Shown here in pieces: positions 16,296 through 26,619 of a stretch of DNA of 64,000 bases. Made by a program: the position numbers and the translations under genes. Source of the DNA: Granulosicoccus antarcticus IMCC3135 (GTDB lineage: Bacteria; Pseudomonadota; Gammaproteobacteria; Granulosicoccales; Granulosicoccaceae); NCBI RefSeq assembly GCF_002215215.1, contig NZ_CP018632.1, positions 452,001-516,000 of the forward strand. The letters are read 5' to 3'. Within the stretch, counting starts at the first letter, position 1. Every line of letters starts with the position of its first letter. Under the pieces are notes generated by a model. It was given only the letters and a program-made list of their open reading frames with translations. It had not been told where the DNA came from and searched no databases.

Positions 16296-17920
16296 ATAGC
16301 TCGCCACATTATCACCCCGAAGCGCGGGCGGATGTCTGCCTGTTGCTGGAAGGCACATTCCCTTATGTACGTGGCGGTGTATCTACCTGGGTGAAGCAGA
16401 TGATTGAGGGCATGCCTCATTTGAGCTTCTCCATCATCTACCTGGGAGCCGAGGCCGCTTCTCAGGGAGAGCCTGCCTATGAGTTGCCGGATAATGTCGT
16501 GCATCTGGAAACGCACTGGTTACTGGAATCTGCCATACCGGAGCCAGTGGATAGCGGGGTGATTTCCAGGGTTCGAGGTTGGGCAAGAAAATCAGGTGAC
16601 AAGTTACGTAGTCGTCAACGCTTTATCGACAACAATGTCCTGCACTCGCAGCTGCGAGCGGCAGCCTCAGCTCCTCGAGGTCACACCTTGCGCAGTAACG
16701 TGGCTGCGCGTTTTACCGAGCTGCTGGTAGGGCCGGATGCGATTACAGAAGAGGAATTGCAGCAGGATAAAGATGCCTGGGAGACCATTCGAGAGAAGTA
16801 CAACGATGCGCCGCCGGGTCTGGATTTCAATCATTTTTTCTGGTCTGTCAGAAGTATGCACGGGCCTTTGTTCACTTTGGCAAAGATTGTCAGTGATGCT
16901 CCAGAGGCGGCACTGTATCACTCAGTGTCTACCGGCTATGCAGGCTTTCTTGGGGCCATGTTGAAGAATGCCACCGGTAAGCCGTTCATTATTTCAGAGC
17001 ATGGTATCTATACAAAGGAGAGAGAGCTTGACCTGGCGCAGGTGGAGTGGATACCGCAGGAGCTGGATCCGTTCAAGGTGGGTCTGAATGACAATATGAG
17101 TTATCTGCGTAGCGTATGGATCAGATTCTTCGCATCTCTGGGGCGCATGTCCTACGGGGCTGCAGATCAGGTTTTTACGCTATATGACGGTAACCGTCAG
17201 CGTCAGTTGCTGGATGGGGCGGATGATGTTCGCCTGTCAATTATTCCCAATGGTGTGAACGTGCAGCGATTCAGAACGGTGAGACGCTCCGAGCAGGCTG
17301 AAGTGCCGCCTGTACTGGCACTGATTGGTCGGGTGGTGCCCATCAAGGATATCAAGAACTTCATCAGAGCCATGCGCATCATTCGCTCGCGTATGCCAGA
17401 GGCGGAAGGCTGGTTGTTCGGTCCGGAGGATGAAGACGAGGACTACACCCGTGAATGCAAGATGTTGGTGGAGAGCCTGGGGCTGTCCCATGTCGTCAAG
17501 TTTCAGGGTTTTGGCAAACCCGATGAAATTTTCCCGCAGGTCGGTCTATCCATATTGACGTCGGTCTCGGAAGGTCAGCCACTGGTTGTGCTGGAAGGCT
17601 TTGCTGCCGGTATTCCCGCTGTGACGACTGATGTGGGTAGTTGCAGCGAGCTGATCTACGGCGTTGATGAGGAGGATCGCAAGCTGGGCGTGGCTGGAGC
17701 GGTGGTTCCCATCGCAGACCCGGCAGCGTTTGCCGACGCTGCCATTGCTCTGCTGTCCGATCGTGAAGCGTGGCTGCAGGCCAGTCGATCGGCCATTGCC
17801 CGAGTTGAATGCTACTACGATGAAGTGGACATGATTTCGCGCTATCAGACGGTCTATGAAAACCAGATCAACGGATCGCAGGGTGATCCGGTGGTTTCCA
17901 AACCCCCAAAGGCGGCTTGA
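16292..17920 (+). CDS. pelF: PelF, Pel polysaccharide glycosyltransferase (GT4)
   Basis: A 542-residue cytoplasmic glycosyltransferase. The N-terminus DVCLLLEGTFPYVRGGVSTW is the PelF hallmark. The C-terminal lobe has the GT4 EX7E motif (EGQPLVVLE) followed by GFAAGIPAVTTDVGSCSELI. It polymerises the Pel chain from UDP-sugars at the inner membrane with PelD, PelE and PelG. Coupled to pelE by overlap; pelG starts 3 bp after its stop. Confidence 0.93.
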   Translation: MNSSPHYHPEARADVCLLLEGTFPYVRGGVSTWVKQMIEGMPHLSFSIIYLGAEAASQGEPAYELPDNVVHLETHWLLESAIPEPVDSGVISRVRGWARKSGDKLRSRQRFIDNNVLHSQLRAAASAPRGHTLRSNVAARFTELLVGPDAITEEELQQDKDAWETIREKYNDAPPGLDFNHFFWSVRSMHGPLFTLAKIVSDAPEAALYHSVSTGYAGFLGAMLKNATGKPFIISEHGIYTKERELDLAQVEWIPQELDPFKVGLNDNMSYLRSVWIRFFASLGRMSYGAADQVFTLYDGNRQRQLLDGADDVRLSIIPNGVNVQRFRTVRRSEQAEVPPVLALIGRVVPIKDIKNFIRAMRIIRSRMPEAEGWLFGPEDEDEDYTRECKMLVESLGLSHVVKFQGFGKPDEIFPQVGLSILTSVSEGQPLVVLEGFAAGIPAVTTDVGSCSELIYGVDEEDRKLGVAGAVVPIADPAAFADAAIALLSDREAWLQASRSAIARVECYYDEVDMISRYQTVYENQINGSQGDPVVSKPPKAA

Positions 17921-17923
17921 ATC

Positions 17924-19327
17924 ATGGCAGGAATCGGCTTCGAACTACGCAAGTATCTGAATGATGATTCGTTTACAGGCACACTGAAAGCCTACGGCTT
18001 TGCCGGCCTGATCAGTGCCGGACCGTGGGTGCTGTCTATTGTCGGTGTCATGCTGATCGGAATTGTGGCTTTGACGCAACCGGTCATTGGTGAAGGTGGA
18101 GGTGCCGGTGTCAAACAGTTCACCACTTCGGTCACCTGGGTCATGGGGGCGTCGCTGGTATTGACTGGTTTGTTGCAGCTTGTCTTTACCCGCTTCGTTG
18201 CCGATCGCCTGTACGAGTTGCAGGACGACATTATCAATGCCAATCTGTTTGGCGCCATGGCGCTGACAACTCTGGTCAGCGGTGGTGCAGGGCTGGTGCT
18301 CGGATTTACGCTGTTTACTCAATCTTTTGCCTATGAGTTTCTGATGCTGGCCAATTTTGTCACGCTCAGTAATATATGGATTGTCGTTATTTTTGTCGCC
18401 GGACTCAAACGATTCAAACTGATTCTCTATGCATTCGGTGTGGGCTATGGCTCAACCATTATTCTGTCGATACTGCTGCTGCCCTTCGGTCTGATTGGAT
18501 TGTTGGCAGGTTTGCTGATGGGGCATGCCATTTTGCTGCTGATGATGGTAGGCGTGGTGCTACCGGAATATCCAGTGATATTCAAAGTGCGTTTTGATTT
18601 TTTGCAGCGACAGCTTATTTTTCCCAGCCTGATTGCCATCGGCTTTTTCTACAATCTGGGAATCTGGGTGGACAAGCTATTGTTCTGGCTCAATCCAGGG
18701 ACTTCAGAAGCCATGATCGGGCCACTGCGCACATCCCTGATCTACGATCTTCCCATCTTTCTGGCCTACCTCAGCATCATTCCGGGTATGGCGGTTTTTC
18801 TGCTGCGCATCGAAACAGATTTTGCTGAGGCCTACGAAGGATTCTTTGATGCCGTCAGAGGCAATGCGACGTTGCAGGAAATCGAGATGCTGGGCAATCA
18901 TATGGTCAGCGCAGTGCGCGAAGGACTGTTTCAGATTGTTCGTGTGCAGGGTGCAACCATTCTGGTGTTGTATCTGCTGGGGCCGACCATCATCAACTGG
19001 CTGGGTATCTCAGAGCAATACGTGCATCTGTATTACATAGACCTGGTAGGTGTAGGCGCCCAGGTTTTGATGCTGGCTGTGCTTAACGTGCTTTTCTATC
19101 TGGACAAGTTGCGTGATGCCTTGATACTGACGGCAACCTTGCTGGTCTCCAATGCGGTTCTGACCTGGATAACATTACAGCTCGGGCCCCAGTACTATGG
19201 ATACGGATTTGGCTTGTCCATGACAGTGACCGCTTTTATTGGAATCATTTTACTTTCACGGGAAATGGATAACATCGAGTTCAAGACATTCATGCGTTCG
19301 CGACCTTCACTGGAGGCTGCATCGTGA
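17924..19327 (+). CDS. pelG: PelG, inner-membrane Pel transport protein
   Basis: 467 residues with about 12 hydrophobic segments. The N-terminus MAGIGFELRKYL is nearly invariant in PelG, a polysaccharide-transporter/MATE-like protein thought to carry the growing chain across the inner membrane. Its stop overlaps the pelA start by 4 bp (ATGA-type), so pelF, pelG and pelA are tightly coupled. Confidence 0.92.
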   Translation: MAGIGFELRKYLNDDSFTGTLKAYGFAGLISAGPWVLSIVGVMLIGIVALTQPVIGEGGGAGVKQFTTSVTWVMGASLVLTGLLQLVFTRFVADRLYELQDDIINANLFGAMALTTLVSGGAGLVLGFTLFTQSFAYEFLMLANFVTLSNIWIVVIFVAGLKRFKLILYAFGVGYGSTIILSILLLPFGLIGLLAGLLMGHAILLLMMVGVVLPEYPVIFKVRFDFLQRQLIFPSLIAIGFFYNLGIWVDKLLFWLNPGTSEAMIGPLRTSLIYDLPIFLAYLSIIPGMAVFLLRIETDFAEAYEGFFDAVRGNATLQEIEMLGNHMVSAVREGLFQIVRVQGATILVLYLLGPTIINWLGISEQYVHLYYIDLVGVGAQVLMLAVLNVLFYLDKLRDALILTATLLVSNAVLTWITLQLGPQYYGYGFGLSMTVTAFIGIILLSREMDNIEFKTFMRSRPSLEAAS

Positions 19328-22300
19328 TGCGCTTGAATCGCGGCTTAGTGCACCGTTTGCTGATAATCGGTATCTTGCTGTTTGTCAGCGGGTGTCAGAG
19401 TTTATCTCATACTCAAGAGTCCTCATTCTCTTTGAATGACTCCTGGCAGCTTTCAGCGCTGCAAAATCGTAGTAACAGCGTCACTGCTGCTGAATCTGCT
19501 GATGCGATTCTGGCGATGCATTTGCGCAAGCGCGGTGTTGATTTTGCTCAGCTGTCGTCAGATACCGGCTATGTGGTGGAAGGGGCGGTGTCTCGTTGGC
19601 ACTATGCCGGTGGTACCAGTGCCAGGCCTGTGGCTCAGCTCCAGCTGGATGTTCGTGATGCGTTGACGGGGGATGTGGTCTGGTCAGATTCCGCCTCTGA
19701 TACGGGTCGACGAGGTCAGAGTCTCACCGCCTTGGCAGACGAGCTGATACAGACGCTGGTTGAGGGTATTCCCTTGAATGCCGGCAAGGCTGCATCTGCC
19801 TTGCCTGTGGGGATGGTCGCGGAAGCCTCTTCTGCGAAGGCCAGTGATGTTCCTTTGATTGGCGGTATGGCGCTTAAAGTTCAGGCCTCCTCGCTTAATA
19901 CCAAGGGCATGGCAAACGGGGAACCGTTGGAAGGTCGCAGCGTCGCTTTCTACTATGGTGCGCAACCACCGGTGGACATACTGTCGCAGTATGATCGCCT
20001 TGTTCTCGAGCCTGATAATATCAAGCCTGCCGATCTACGTGCCATGAGTGCACGCGGGGCACGTGCCTACGCCTATCTGAGTGTGGGTGAGGTGGGGCCG
20101 ACACGTGCTTATGCCCGTGATATGGAGCCTGCCTGGATACTGGGCAAGAACCCGGCTTGGGACAGCAATGTGCTTGATCTGGCGAACCCCTCTCTGCGGA
20201 AATTTCTGGTCAAGCGCGCCGGACAGTTGCAGTCAGATGGTTATGGTGGATTGTTTCTGGATACGATGGATAGCTTCAATCTGATTGCAGATACAGACGC
20301 TGAACGAGAGCGTCAGCAAGCAGGTCTGGTGAGTCTGATTGCAGAGTTTGCAAAAAATTTTCCAGAAATGAAAATCATCACGAATAGGGGCTTTGAAGTG
20401 ATGGACGATATAGCCGCTCATATTGAAGCGGTGGCCGCTGAGTCGTTGTATGCCAGCTGGAATAATGCAACACAGCAGTACACCAGCGTGCCACCGGGTG
20501 ATCGTGAGTGGTTGCTGTCGAAACTGAATCATGCGCGTGATGATCTGGATCTGGATGTCATTGCTATTGACTATCTGCCACCAGCACAGCGTGACAAGGC
20601 ACGCACGGTTGCTGCACGTATTGCCGAACACGGGTTTATTCCCTGGGTGGCTAATCCGGAGCTGGACTATATCGGCATTGGTGCGTTGGAAGTGCTGCCG
20701 CGCAAAGTGCTGATGATCTTTGATAGCACCAAGGATGGGCCGCTGGAAGAGAGCCCGGTGCACAAGTTCGTCGCCACGCCAGTGGAGTACATGGGGTATG
20801 TCCCTGAATATCTGGATGTGGGGCGAGAGCCCTGGCCGGCAGGTGAGCTGAAGGGGCGCTATGCGGGGATTGTCACGTGGGCAAGTCGTCAGTTCAAGGA
20901 TCTGGCAGCCAGGCCATGGTTACAGAAGCAACTGGATGACAAGGTACCCATGGCTTTCATGGTGATGCCACCGGTGCCGATGGACAGCCGCATGAGTGAG
21001 TCGCTGGGCATCAGTGTCGTTCAGGGGCTGGATGTGGATAGCGCACAGCTGGCCTACCGTGATGAATTCATTGCACCGGAGCGCAGCATGGGGCAGCGGA
21101 TTGACTCGTTTGGGTTGATGTCCGAAAGTATTGCTGCCAGCAATACCACTCATATGAGTTATGCAGACAAGAACGGCAAACGTGCCGATATCGTCGTCAC
21201 CGGTGAATTTGGTGGCTTTGCCTGGCAGCCGGGTTTGGTTGAGGATGGTCTGGACTATGAAACCTACTGGGTGGTGGATCCGTTCAAATTCCTGCGCGCG
21301 GCGCTGAAGCTTCCCAATGCTCCCATGCCGGATGTCACCACTGAAAGTGGCAAACGCTTGTGGATGGCACATATCGATGGTGATGCCTTGCCATCGTGGG
21401 CCGAGTTGCCCGGTGGTCGCCTGGGTGCCGAGATGATCTACCGCGATATCCTGACAAAGTATCCATTGCCGCATACGGTCTCGGTAGTCGAGGGCGAGAT
21501 GACTGAGTTTGATGCCTACGATGATCGTCGCCAGAGGATGTTCGATATCGCACGCAAGACCTTCAGGCTGGATCATGTTGAGCTGGCATCCCATACCTAT
21601 AGCCATCCTTTCAAGTGGGCCAAACTGAGCGAATACCGTAAATCCGGTAAATACAACCTGCCGATAGAAGGTTATGAATATACGTCGGAACGCGATATCG
21701 GTGGCTCGATTGATTTCATTAATCGCGAGCTGGCACCGCCCGGGAAAAAGCTTGAAGTCATGCTGTGGAGCGGCGATGCCTTGCCCTTGGCCAGTGATCT
21801 GGAGGTGTTGGAAAAACGCGATGTGCCTAATCTGAATGGAGGGCTGACCTATATCACCAACGCCCGCAATACGATGACGCTGGTCAGTCCGATGGCGCGC
21901 CCTGTGGGTAAATACCTGCAAGTTTATGCGCCAATCATGAATGAGAATATGTATACCAATGATTGGTTGGGACCATTCGATGGATTTAAACGAGCGATTG
22001 AAACATTCACTCTGACGGAGACTCCGCGACGATTGAAACCGTTGAATATCTATTATCACTTCTATTCAGGTACCAAAATTGCGGCTATCAAAGCATTGGA
22101 AGCGGTTTATGACTGGTCCACTGCTCAGGATATCTATCCTATCCATGTCAGTGACTATTCGCGCAAGGTGCCGGATTTTCGTAATGCAGGGGTGGCTCGC
22201 TATCTGGATGGACGCTGGAAGCTCAGTGGTCTGGGTGAGGTGCGTTCCATCCGCATGTTGGGCAAGGGAATGTGGCCTGAGCTTCAGGGAAGTGCAGGGC

Positions 22301-22635
22301 TTGCCGGAGCACGACAACTGCACGATGGTGTCTATGTTCATACCAATGGTGCGAGCCAGGTCAGTTTTTCTCTGAGTGACAAGCCGCCAAAGGCTGTGCA
22401 TCTGGTATCCAGTAATGGACGTGTACTGCGTTGGGATGAGCGCGGTGAGGCTCTGACACTGCGAATAAGTGCCGAAATGCCGGTGGTGGTCGAGCTGGGT
22501 GGAGGCATCAGTCGTAGCTGCGCTCTGCGAGTAGGCAAGCAATCAATTAGCGGACAGGCATCATCGAATAATACGGTGGTTTTCTCGTTTACAACAAGGG
22601 ATACAGGTGATGCAATCCTCAACTGCCCAGCGTGA
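19324..22635 (+). CDS. pelA: PelA, Pel deacetylase/hydrolase with an N-terminal PelC-like lipoprotein domain
   Basis: 1103 residues; Pseudomonas PelA has about 948. Residues 1-24 form a lipoprotein signal with a VSGC lipobox. Residues about 35-150 resemble PelC (SWQLSALQN; GYVVEGAVSRWHY; LQLDVRDALTGDVVW; LADELIQTLVEGI). The GH166-type hydrolase domain follows from about 195 (VAFYYGAQPP), with E373 the likely catalytic acid. The CE18 deacetylase domain has D685 and D687 (HIDGD) and H757/H761 (HTYSH), all offset by 157 from my memory of Pseudomonas D528, D530, H600 and H604. PelA deacetylates and trims periplasmic Pel; here it would be outer-membrane anchored. The start could also be the second Met. 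Confidence 0.92.
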   Translation: MMRLNRGLVHRLLIIGILLFVSGCQSLSHTQESSFSLNDSWQLSALQNRSNSVTAAESADAILAMHLRKRGVDFAQLSSDTGYVVEGAVSRWHYAGGTSARPVAQLQLDVRDALTGDVVWSDSASDTGRRGQSLTALADELIQTLVEGIPLNAGKAASALPVGMVAEASSAKASDVPLIGGMALKVQASSLNTKGMANGEPLEGRSVAFYYGAQPPVDILSQYDRLVLEPDNIKPADLRAMSARGARAYAYLSVGEVGPTRAYARDMEPAWILGKNPAWDSNVLDLANPSLRKFLVKRAGQLQSDGYGGLFLDTMDSFNLIADTDAERERQQAGLVSLIAEFAKNFPEMKIITNRGFEVMDDIAAHIEAVAAESLYASWNNATQQYTSVPPGDREWLLSKLNHARDDLDLDVIAIDYLPPAQRDKARTVAARIAEHGFIPWVANPELDYIGIGALEVLPRKVLMIFDSTKDGPLEESPVHKFVATPVEYMGYVPEYLDVGREPWPAGELKGRYAGIVTWASRQFKDLAARPWLQKQLDDKVPMAFMVMPPVPMDSRMSESLGISVVQGLDVDSAQLAYRDEFIAPERSMGQRIDSFGLMSESIAASNTTHMSYADKNGKRADIVVTGEFGGFAWQPGLVEDGLDYETYWVVDPFKFLRAALKLPNAPMPDVTTESGKRLWMAHIDGDALPSWAELPGGRLGAEMIYRDILTKYPLPHTVSVVEGEMTEFDAYDDRRQRMFDIARKTFRLDHVELASHTYSHPFKWAKLSEYRKSGKYNLPIEGYEYTSERDIGGSIDFINRELAPPGKKLEVMLWSGDALPLASDLEVLEKRDVPNLNGGLTYITNARNTMTLVSPMARPVGKYLQVYAPIMNENMYTNDWLGPFDGFKRAIETFTLTETPRRLKPLNIYYHFYSGTKIAAIKALEAVYDWSTAQDIYPIHVSDYSRKVPDFRNAGVARYLDGRWKLSGLGEVRSIRMLGKGMWPELQGSAGLAGARQLHDGVYVHTNGASQVSFSLSDKPPKAVHLVSSNGRVLRWDERGEALTLRISAEMPVVVELGGGISRSCALRVGKQSISGQASSNNTVVFSFTTRDTGDAILNCPA

Positions 22636-25600
22636 ACGATTAGTCAGTCCGCTGAGTCTGGCTTTGATGGCAGGCTTGTTCGGACTGGCTTTCTTCGTAC
22701 TCAAGCCAGATACAGTGCCGGGGCTGGATGTCTTTGGCAAGGCCGATGGCGTAGCCGGCAACGGTACGGATATCGATGAACTGACGCTGGCCTATTTACG
22801 AGCCCAGAGTGAATCTGGAAGAGTGAGCGAGAGCGAAATGCTCAGTGTGGTTGCACGACTGGTCAAGGTAGGGCGGTTGCAAGAGGCGCAAGAACTGCTG
22901 GCGCAGAATCCAAAGATTGACGTTGGCGAAGTGCTACGATTTGAAATTGATCTTGCCAGTGCTGCCGCCGATTCACCTGTCAGTCTTTCTACGGCCTTGA
23001 ACAAGCTGATTGAGTCGCCGTACCTGCATCAGACAACGCTGCTCAACAGGGGTGTTCTGCTAAGCAAGACTTTGCAGCAACCGCGCTTGAGCGCAAGTCT
23101 TTATGCGCTGTGGGCGGCTCAGACGGAACTCAGTGCTACGGGTGTGTCACGGTATATGGAGTGTTCACGCTATTTGAATGGTCTGGGTGAACGCACATTG
23201 GCGCTTGCTTGCCTGCAGCAGGCAAAAAAGATCGCTCAGAAGGGCGGTGATACTGTGCGGGTCAATCTGGCAATGCTGCCTTTGATTGATGCGGGCAGTG
23301 CACAGCAGAACAAGTTGACCGATGAGTTGCTCGACTTGGATGATCTGAGTACAACGCAAATTGAAAACGCAGCTCAGGTCTTGTTGCAGAATGGACGACC
23401 GGATGTCTCCTATCGTCTGTATGCCAGGCTTGCCATCAAGGAGCCTGACAAGGTCGCCGAATGGCTACCGCTGGCAGCCCGGTGGGCGCAGGCGGCAGGC
23501 AAACCTGCTGATGCAGCTGTCTTTCTTGATGCGCTGGCTAATGAGACAGGACTGGGTAAACCGGCCCCTGAAGAACGGCAGCGTTTACAGAAAGAAGTGG
23601 AGTCACTGTTGCTGGCGGCAGGGCGTACAAAGGATGTATATGCTCGCACGCAAGCACGTCTGCGAAAACTGCCGCAGGACGAAGCGGCTTTGCGAGAGGG
23701 TGTGATCATTGCCCGGCAATTAGGAGAATATTCGCAAGCTCTGTATTGGAATACACAGGTATTGTCGTTCAGCCCGAAGGATATGGAAGCGATGCGCTTG
23801 CAGCGCGAGCTGGCTCAGGCTGCCAGCAAGCTGCCATTAGCCTTGAGTTGGGCTGAGAAAGTGGTTCAGCAGCAGACCGCTTCGTTGGATGATCGGGAAA
23901 AGCTTGCGCGCATCAGTGAGTGGAGTGGCAAGCCGGATGAGGCATTGGAGCATTGGCAGTGGTTAGCGCAACCCGCCAGCAAGAAGACGCTGGATAATCG
24001 CATTAGAGCACTGCGTGAAGTGGTGCGCCTGGCCGAGTTGACCCTGCGTCCGGCTCAGGCTGCTAAAGCGTTGCGAGAAATCACGTTGTACGAAGAGCCG
24101 GGAAATGACGATATTGTCCGACTGGTTTCCTTATATGAGCTGGATGGCCGGCCCGAGGCTGCCTCGGTTGCGCTACAGGATATCATCGCGTTGTATGGCC
24201 CTCAGCCCTTTGTGCTGCGTACGTTGGCCTCAAATGAATTTCATCATAGTCGCTATGAGCAGAGTCTGGCTAGCTGGGAACTCTTTGCAGATAGTTTTGG
24301 CAGTAATACCGAATCTACGCTGGCACGTATGGAGCTGCTCTGGCAACTGGATCGCAAGGATGAAGCTGCCAATGTGGCCGAGTTGCTCAAAGGGCGTTCG
24401 CAGTTGTCCGGCGCGAATGATTATCAGCTTCGCCTGATGGCAGAAATTGGCTGGCAATATCGCAAGCCCTGGTTGACCATGTTGGTGAAGCCACGACTGA
24501 ATGCGCTGAATGAAGTTGGCCAACGATCCTATTATGGTCGTCGTTCGGTTGAACTGTTGCAAGAACAGGGCGAAGACAAAGAAGCCTTGATTGAAGCAAT
24601 GCAACTGTGGGGCAGCACTGGCAATGATGACTTTGCATTCATGGCCATGCAGTTGGCTGTCAAACTGGATGACAGGTCGGCGCAGGCGCGCTTCAGTCCT
24701 GAGCAGGAAGGTACAAAGTCGTTACAGGAGAGTGCATTCTATTGGGCGCAAGTGGGCGCCGATCGATTGCGAGAAGGTGACCAGCAAGGGGCAACAGAGG
24801 CTTATGAGCGAGCATTGAGGCTGGATGAAGCGCATGTGGAATCCATCTCCGGGCTGATCTGGATGGCCATTGGTGATCAGGATGATTCGCGCACCCATTT
24901 TCTGCTCAATAAATATCAGGGCATGGCGGCAGAAACACCGGCTCTGTGGCAGGCCATGGCTCTGGGATATCTGCAGATGGGAGCTGCTGCTTCAAGCTTG
25001 CCGTGGTTTGATCGGATGCTGGATCAGATCAGTGCCGACTATGGCATGCTGCTGACCTACGCCGATGCACTGGAATATGCAGGGCGTAGTGCCAGTGCTT
25101 TCAAGGTTCGTCAATATACGCTGCAACAACTCAGACCGCTGCTGGTCGAGGGCTCAGTGAATGAACAGGCCTTGCTGCTACGACAGTACAGTCGCTTGTC
25201 AGTTCGCTATGCAGGAGTCGAGTCCAATGAACAGTTGTTCAACCATCTGCTGAAAACCGATGCGCAAGAATCGCCTTCGGGGCAGGATGATCTATGGCGT
25301 CAGGACATGGCCATTTCCTGGTTGATGTCAACGCAACAGTTTGAACATGCAAGGCTGATCATGGCGCAGATACACCATCGCCGTTTGCAGGCACCTGCCT
25401 GGCAGCAAGTTGCTCTGGCATTGAAAGATGATGACGAGGCTGCGCTGAGCAGTCTGGTACAGGCGAAAGGGCCATTGTCCGTGGGTAATCATATTCTCGC
25501 CTTGCGTCAGTTGGGTAATGATCGGGATGCTTATGCCTTGGTGCAGAAAGTCATGAGCCCGGGTGCACCACTGGCAGGTTCAAATCTTGATGATCTACAG

Positions 25601-26572
25601 CTGGCCCAGGAGCAGTACGTGTCACTGCGTGATGCGCGACCAGGTTTTGTTGCCGCTTTTGCAGGCCTGCGCAATTCGGGCAAGCTTAATATACGAGAAA
25701 CCGGTGTTCGTATCAGGCACACATTCTCCGATAGCAATCTGGGGATGTCTCTGGATCTGACCAAGCGTCAACTGGATTCAGATCGGTATGACATTGAAGA
25801 GCGGGACGAGCTGTCTGATGTTGCTCTGTCCCTGTTTTTTGGAACTGCGCGACAGGGCGGGCGTTTGACGACCGGATATCTGGACGCCGAGGATGGAGAT
25901 CTGTTTTATGGCAGTGCCAGTTATGCCAGGCGCCTGGCCAACAAACGCAGCAGGATTTCTACTGAGCTTGCCTATAACGAGGAGGTCAGCTTGTCGCCAG
26001 AGCTTCTGATCGGGGCCAGGCAGCATCGATTCACGATTGGCTACGATGCGGACATCGGGCATCTGGAATTTATCCGGGTGCAGGCAGATGCAACCGAGAT
26101 CAATACACGGGTTGAGCAGAACAAGGTAGCACGTGGGTTAGGCGGTAGCGTGGAACTGGGTGTGCGTGGCAGTTTTGGTAGTAATGCCTGGTCCACCAGT
26201 GTCAGAGCGGCTCATGCTGAGCGAGATCGTGAGCAGCGCTTGCCGGCAGAGCTGCGTTTTTCGCGAGGCAGTACCATGGATGATGTGTTAGCGGCGCAGG
26301 CACAAAGCGTGTCGATTGGCGCCTCTTTGTCACGTGGTGGAATCAATGCAGACTTTCCGCAGGTGAGTTCTCCTCGCTATTATCTGAGTGCCAACCTGGG
26401 CCACAACTGGCCAGATCGGGTTATCGGATTTCAGATGGGGGCCGGAGCAGGAATTCGAGTGCTGGGAGGCGATGAGCTGAGTTTCTCGGTATCGCATGAT
26501 ACTCAGCCTACGGTCACTAATTCTGGTGATGCGACAGCTGTGGGTATCAGCTATCGCTATCACTTTCAGTAA
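22607..26572 (+). CDS. pelB: PelB, TPR-rich outer-membrane export porin of Pel
   Basis: 1321 residues (Pseudomonas PelB 1193). It has an N-terminal transmembrane helix (LALMAGLFGLAFFVL), a very long periplasmic superhelix of TPR units at about 50-1000 (for example QQGATEAYERALRLDEAHVE), and a C-terminal beta-barrel of about 300 residues with alternating strands ending in aromatic YRYHFQ. PelB recruits PelA through its TPRs and secretes the deacetylated polymer. It overlaps pelA by 29 bp and is the last gene of the operon. Confidence 0.9.
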   Translation: MMQSSTAQRERLVSPLSLALMAGLFGLAFFVLKPDTVPGLDVFGKADGVAGNGTDIDELTLAYLRAQSESGRVSESEMLSVVARLVKVGRLQEAQELLAQNPKIDVGEVLRFEIDLASAAADSPVSLSTALNKLIESPYLHQTTLLNRGVLLSKTLQQPRLSASLYALWAAQTELSATGVSRYMECSRYLNGLGERTLALACLQQAKKIAQKGGDTVRVNLAMLPLIDAGSAQQNKLTDELLDLDDLSTTQIENAAQVLLQNGRPDVSYRLYARLAIKEPDKVAEWLPLAARWAQAAGKPADAAVFLDALANETGLGKPAPEERQRLQKEVESLLLAAGRTKDVYARTQARLRKLPQDEAALREGVIIARQLGEYSQALYWNTQVLSFSPKDMEAMRLQRELAQAASKLPLALSWAEKVVQQQTASLDDREKLARISEWSGKPDEALEHWQWLAQPASKKTLDNRIRALREVVRLAELTLRPAQAAKALREITLYEEPGNDDIVRLVSLYELDGRPEAASVALQDIIALYGPQPFVLRTLASNEFHHSRYEQSLASWELFADSFGSNTESTLARMELLWQLDRKDEAANVAELLKGRSQLSGANDYQLRLMAEIGWQYRKPWLTMLVKPRLNALNEVGQRSYYGRRSVELLQEQGEDKEALIEAMQLWGSTGNDDFAFMAMQLAVKLDDRSAQARFSPEQEGTKSLQESAFYWAQVGADRLREGDQQGATEAYERALRLDEAHVESISGLIWMAIGDQDDSRTHFLLNKYQGMAAETPALWQAMALGYLQMGAAASSLPWFDRMLDQISADYGMLLTYADALEYAGRSASAFKVRQYTLQQLRPLLVEGSVNEQALLLRQYSRLSVRYAGVESNEQLFNHLLKTDAQESPSGQDDLWRQDMAISWLMSTQQFEHARLIMAQIHHRRLQAPAWQQVALALKDDDEAALSSLVQAKGPLSVGNHILALRQLGNDRDAYALVQKVMSPGAPLAGSNLDDLQLAQEQYVSLRDARPGFVAAFAGLRNSGKLNIRETGVRIRHTFSDSNLGMSLDLTKRQLDSDRYDIEERDELSDVALSLFFGTARQGGRLTTGYLDAEDGDLFYGSASYARRLANKRSRISTELAYNEEVSLSPELLIGARQHRFTIGYDADIGHLEFIRVQADATEINTRVEQNKVARGLGGSVELGVRGSFGSNAWSTSVRAAHAERDREQRLPAELRFSRGSTMDDVLAAQAQSVSIGASLSRGGINADFPQVSSPRYYLSANLGHNWPDRVIGFQMGAGAGIRVLGGDELSFSVSHDTQPTVTNSGDATAVGISYRYHFQ

Positions 26573-26619
26573 GGGTATTCAGTAAATGCTCTCAGTCAGG
26601 GCATTCACTGCAATAGCAT

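Noticed and set aside
20920-22059. 379-codon leftward ORF opposite pelA
   Set aside because: pelA is a certain coding region there; the antisense frame has no recognisable motif and is a shadow of its codon bias.
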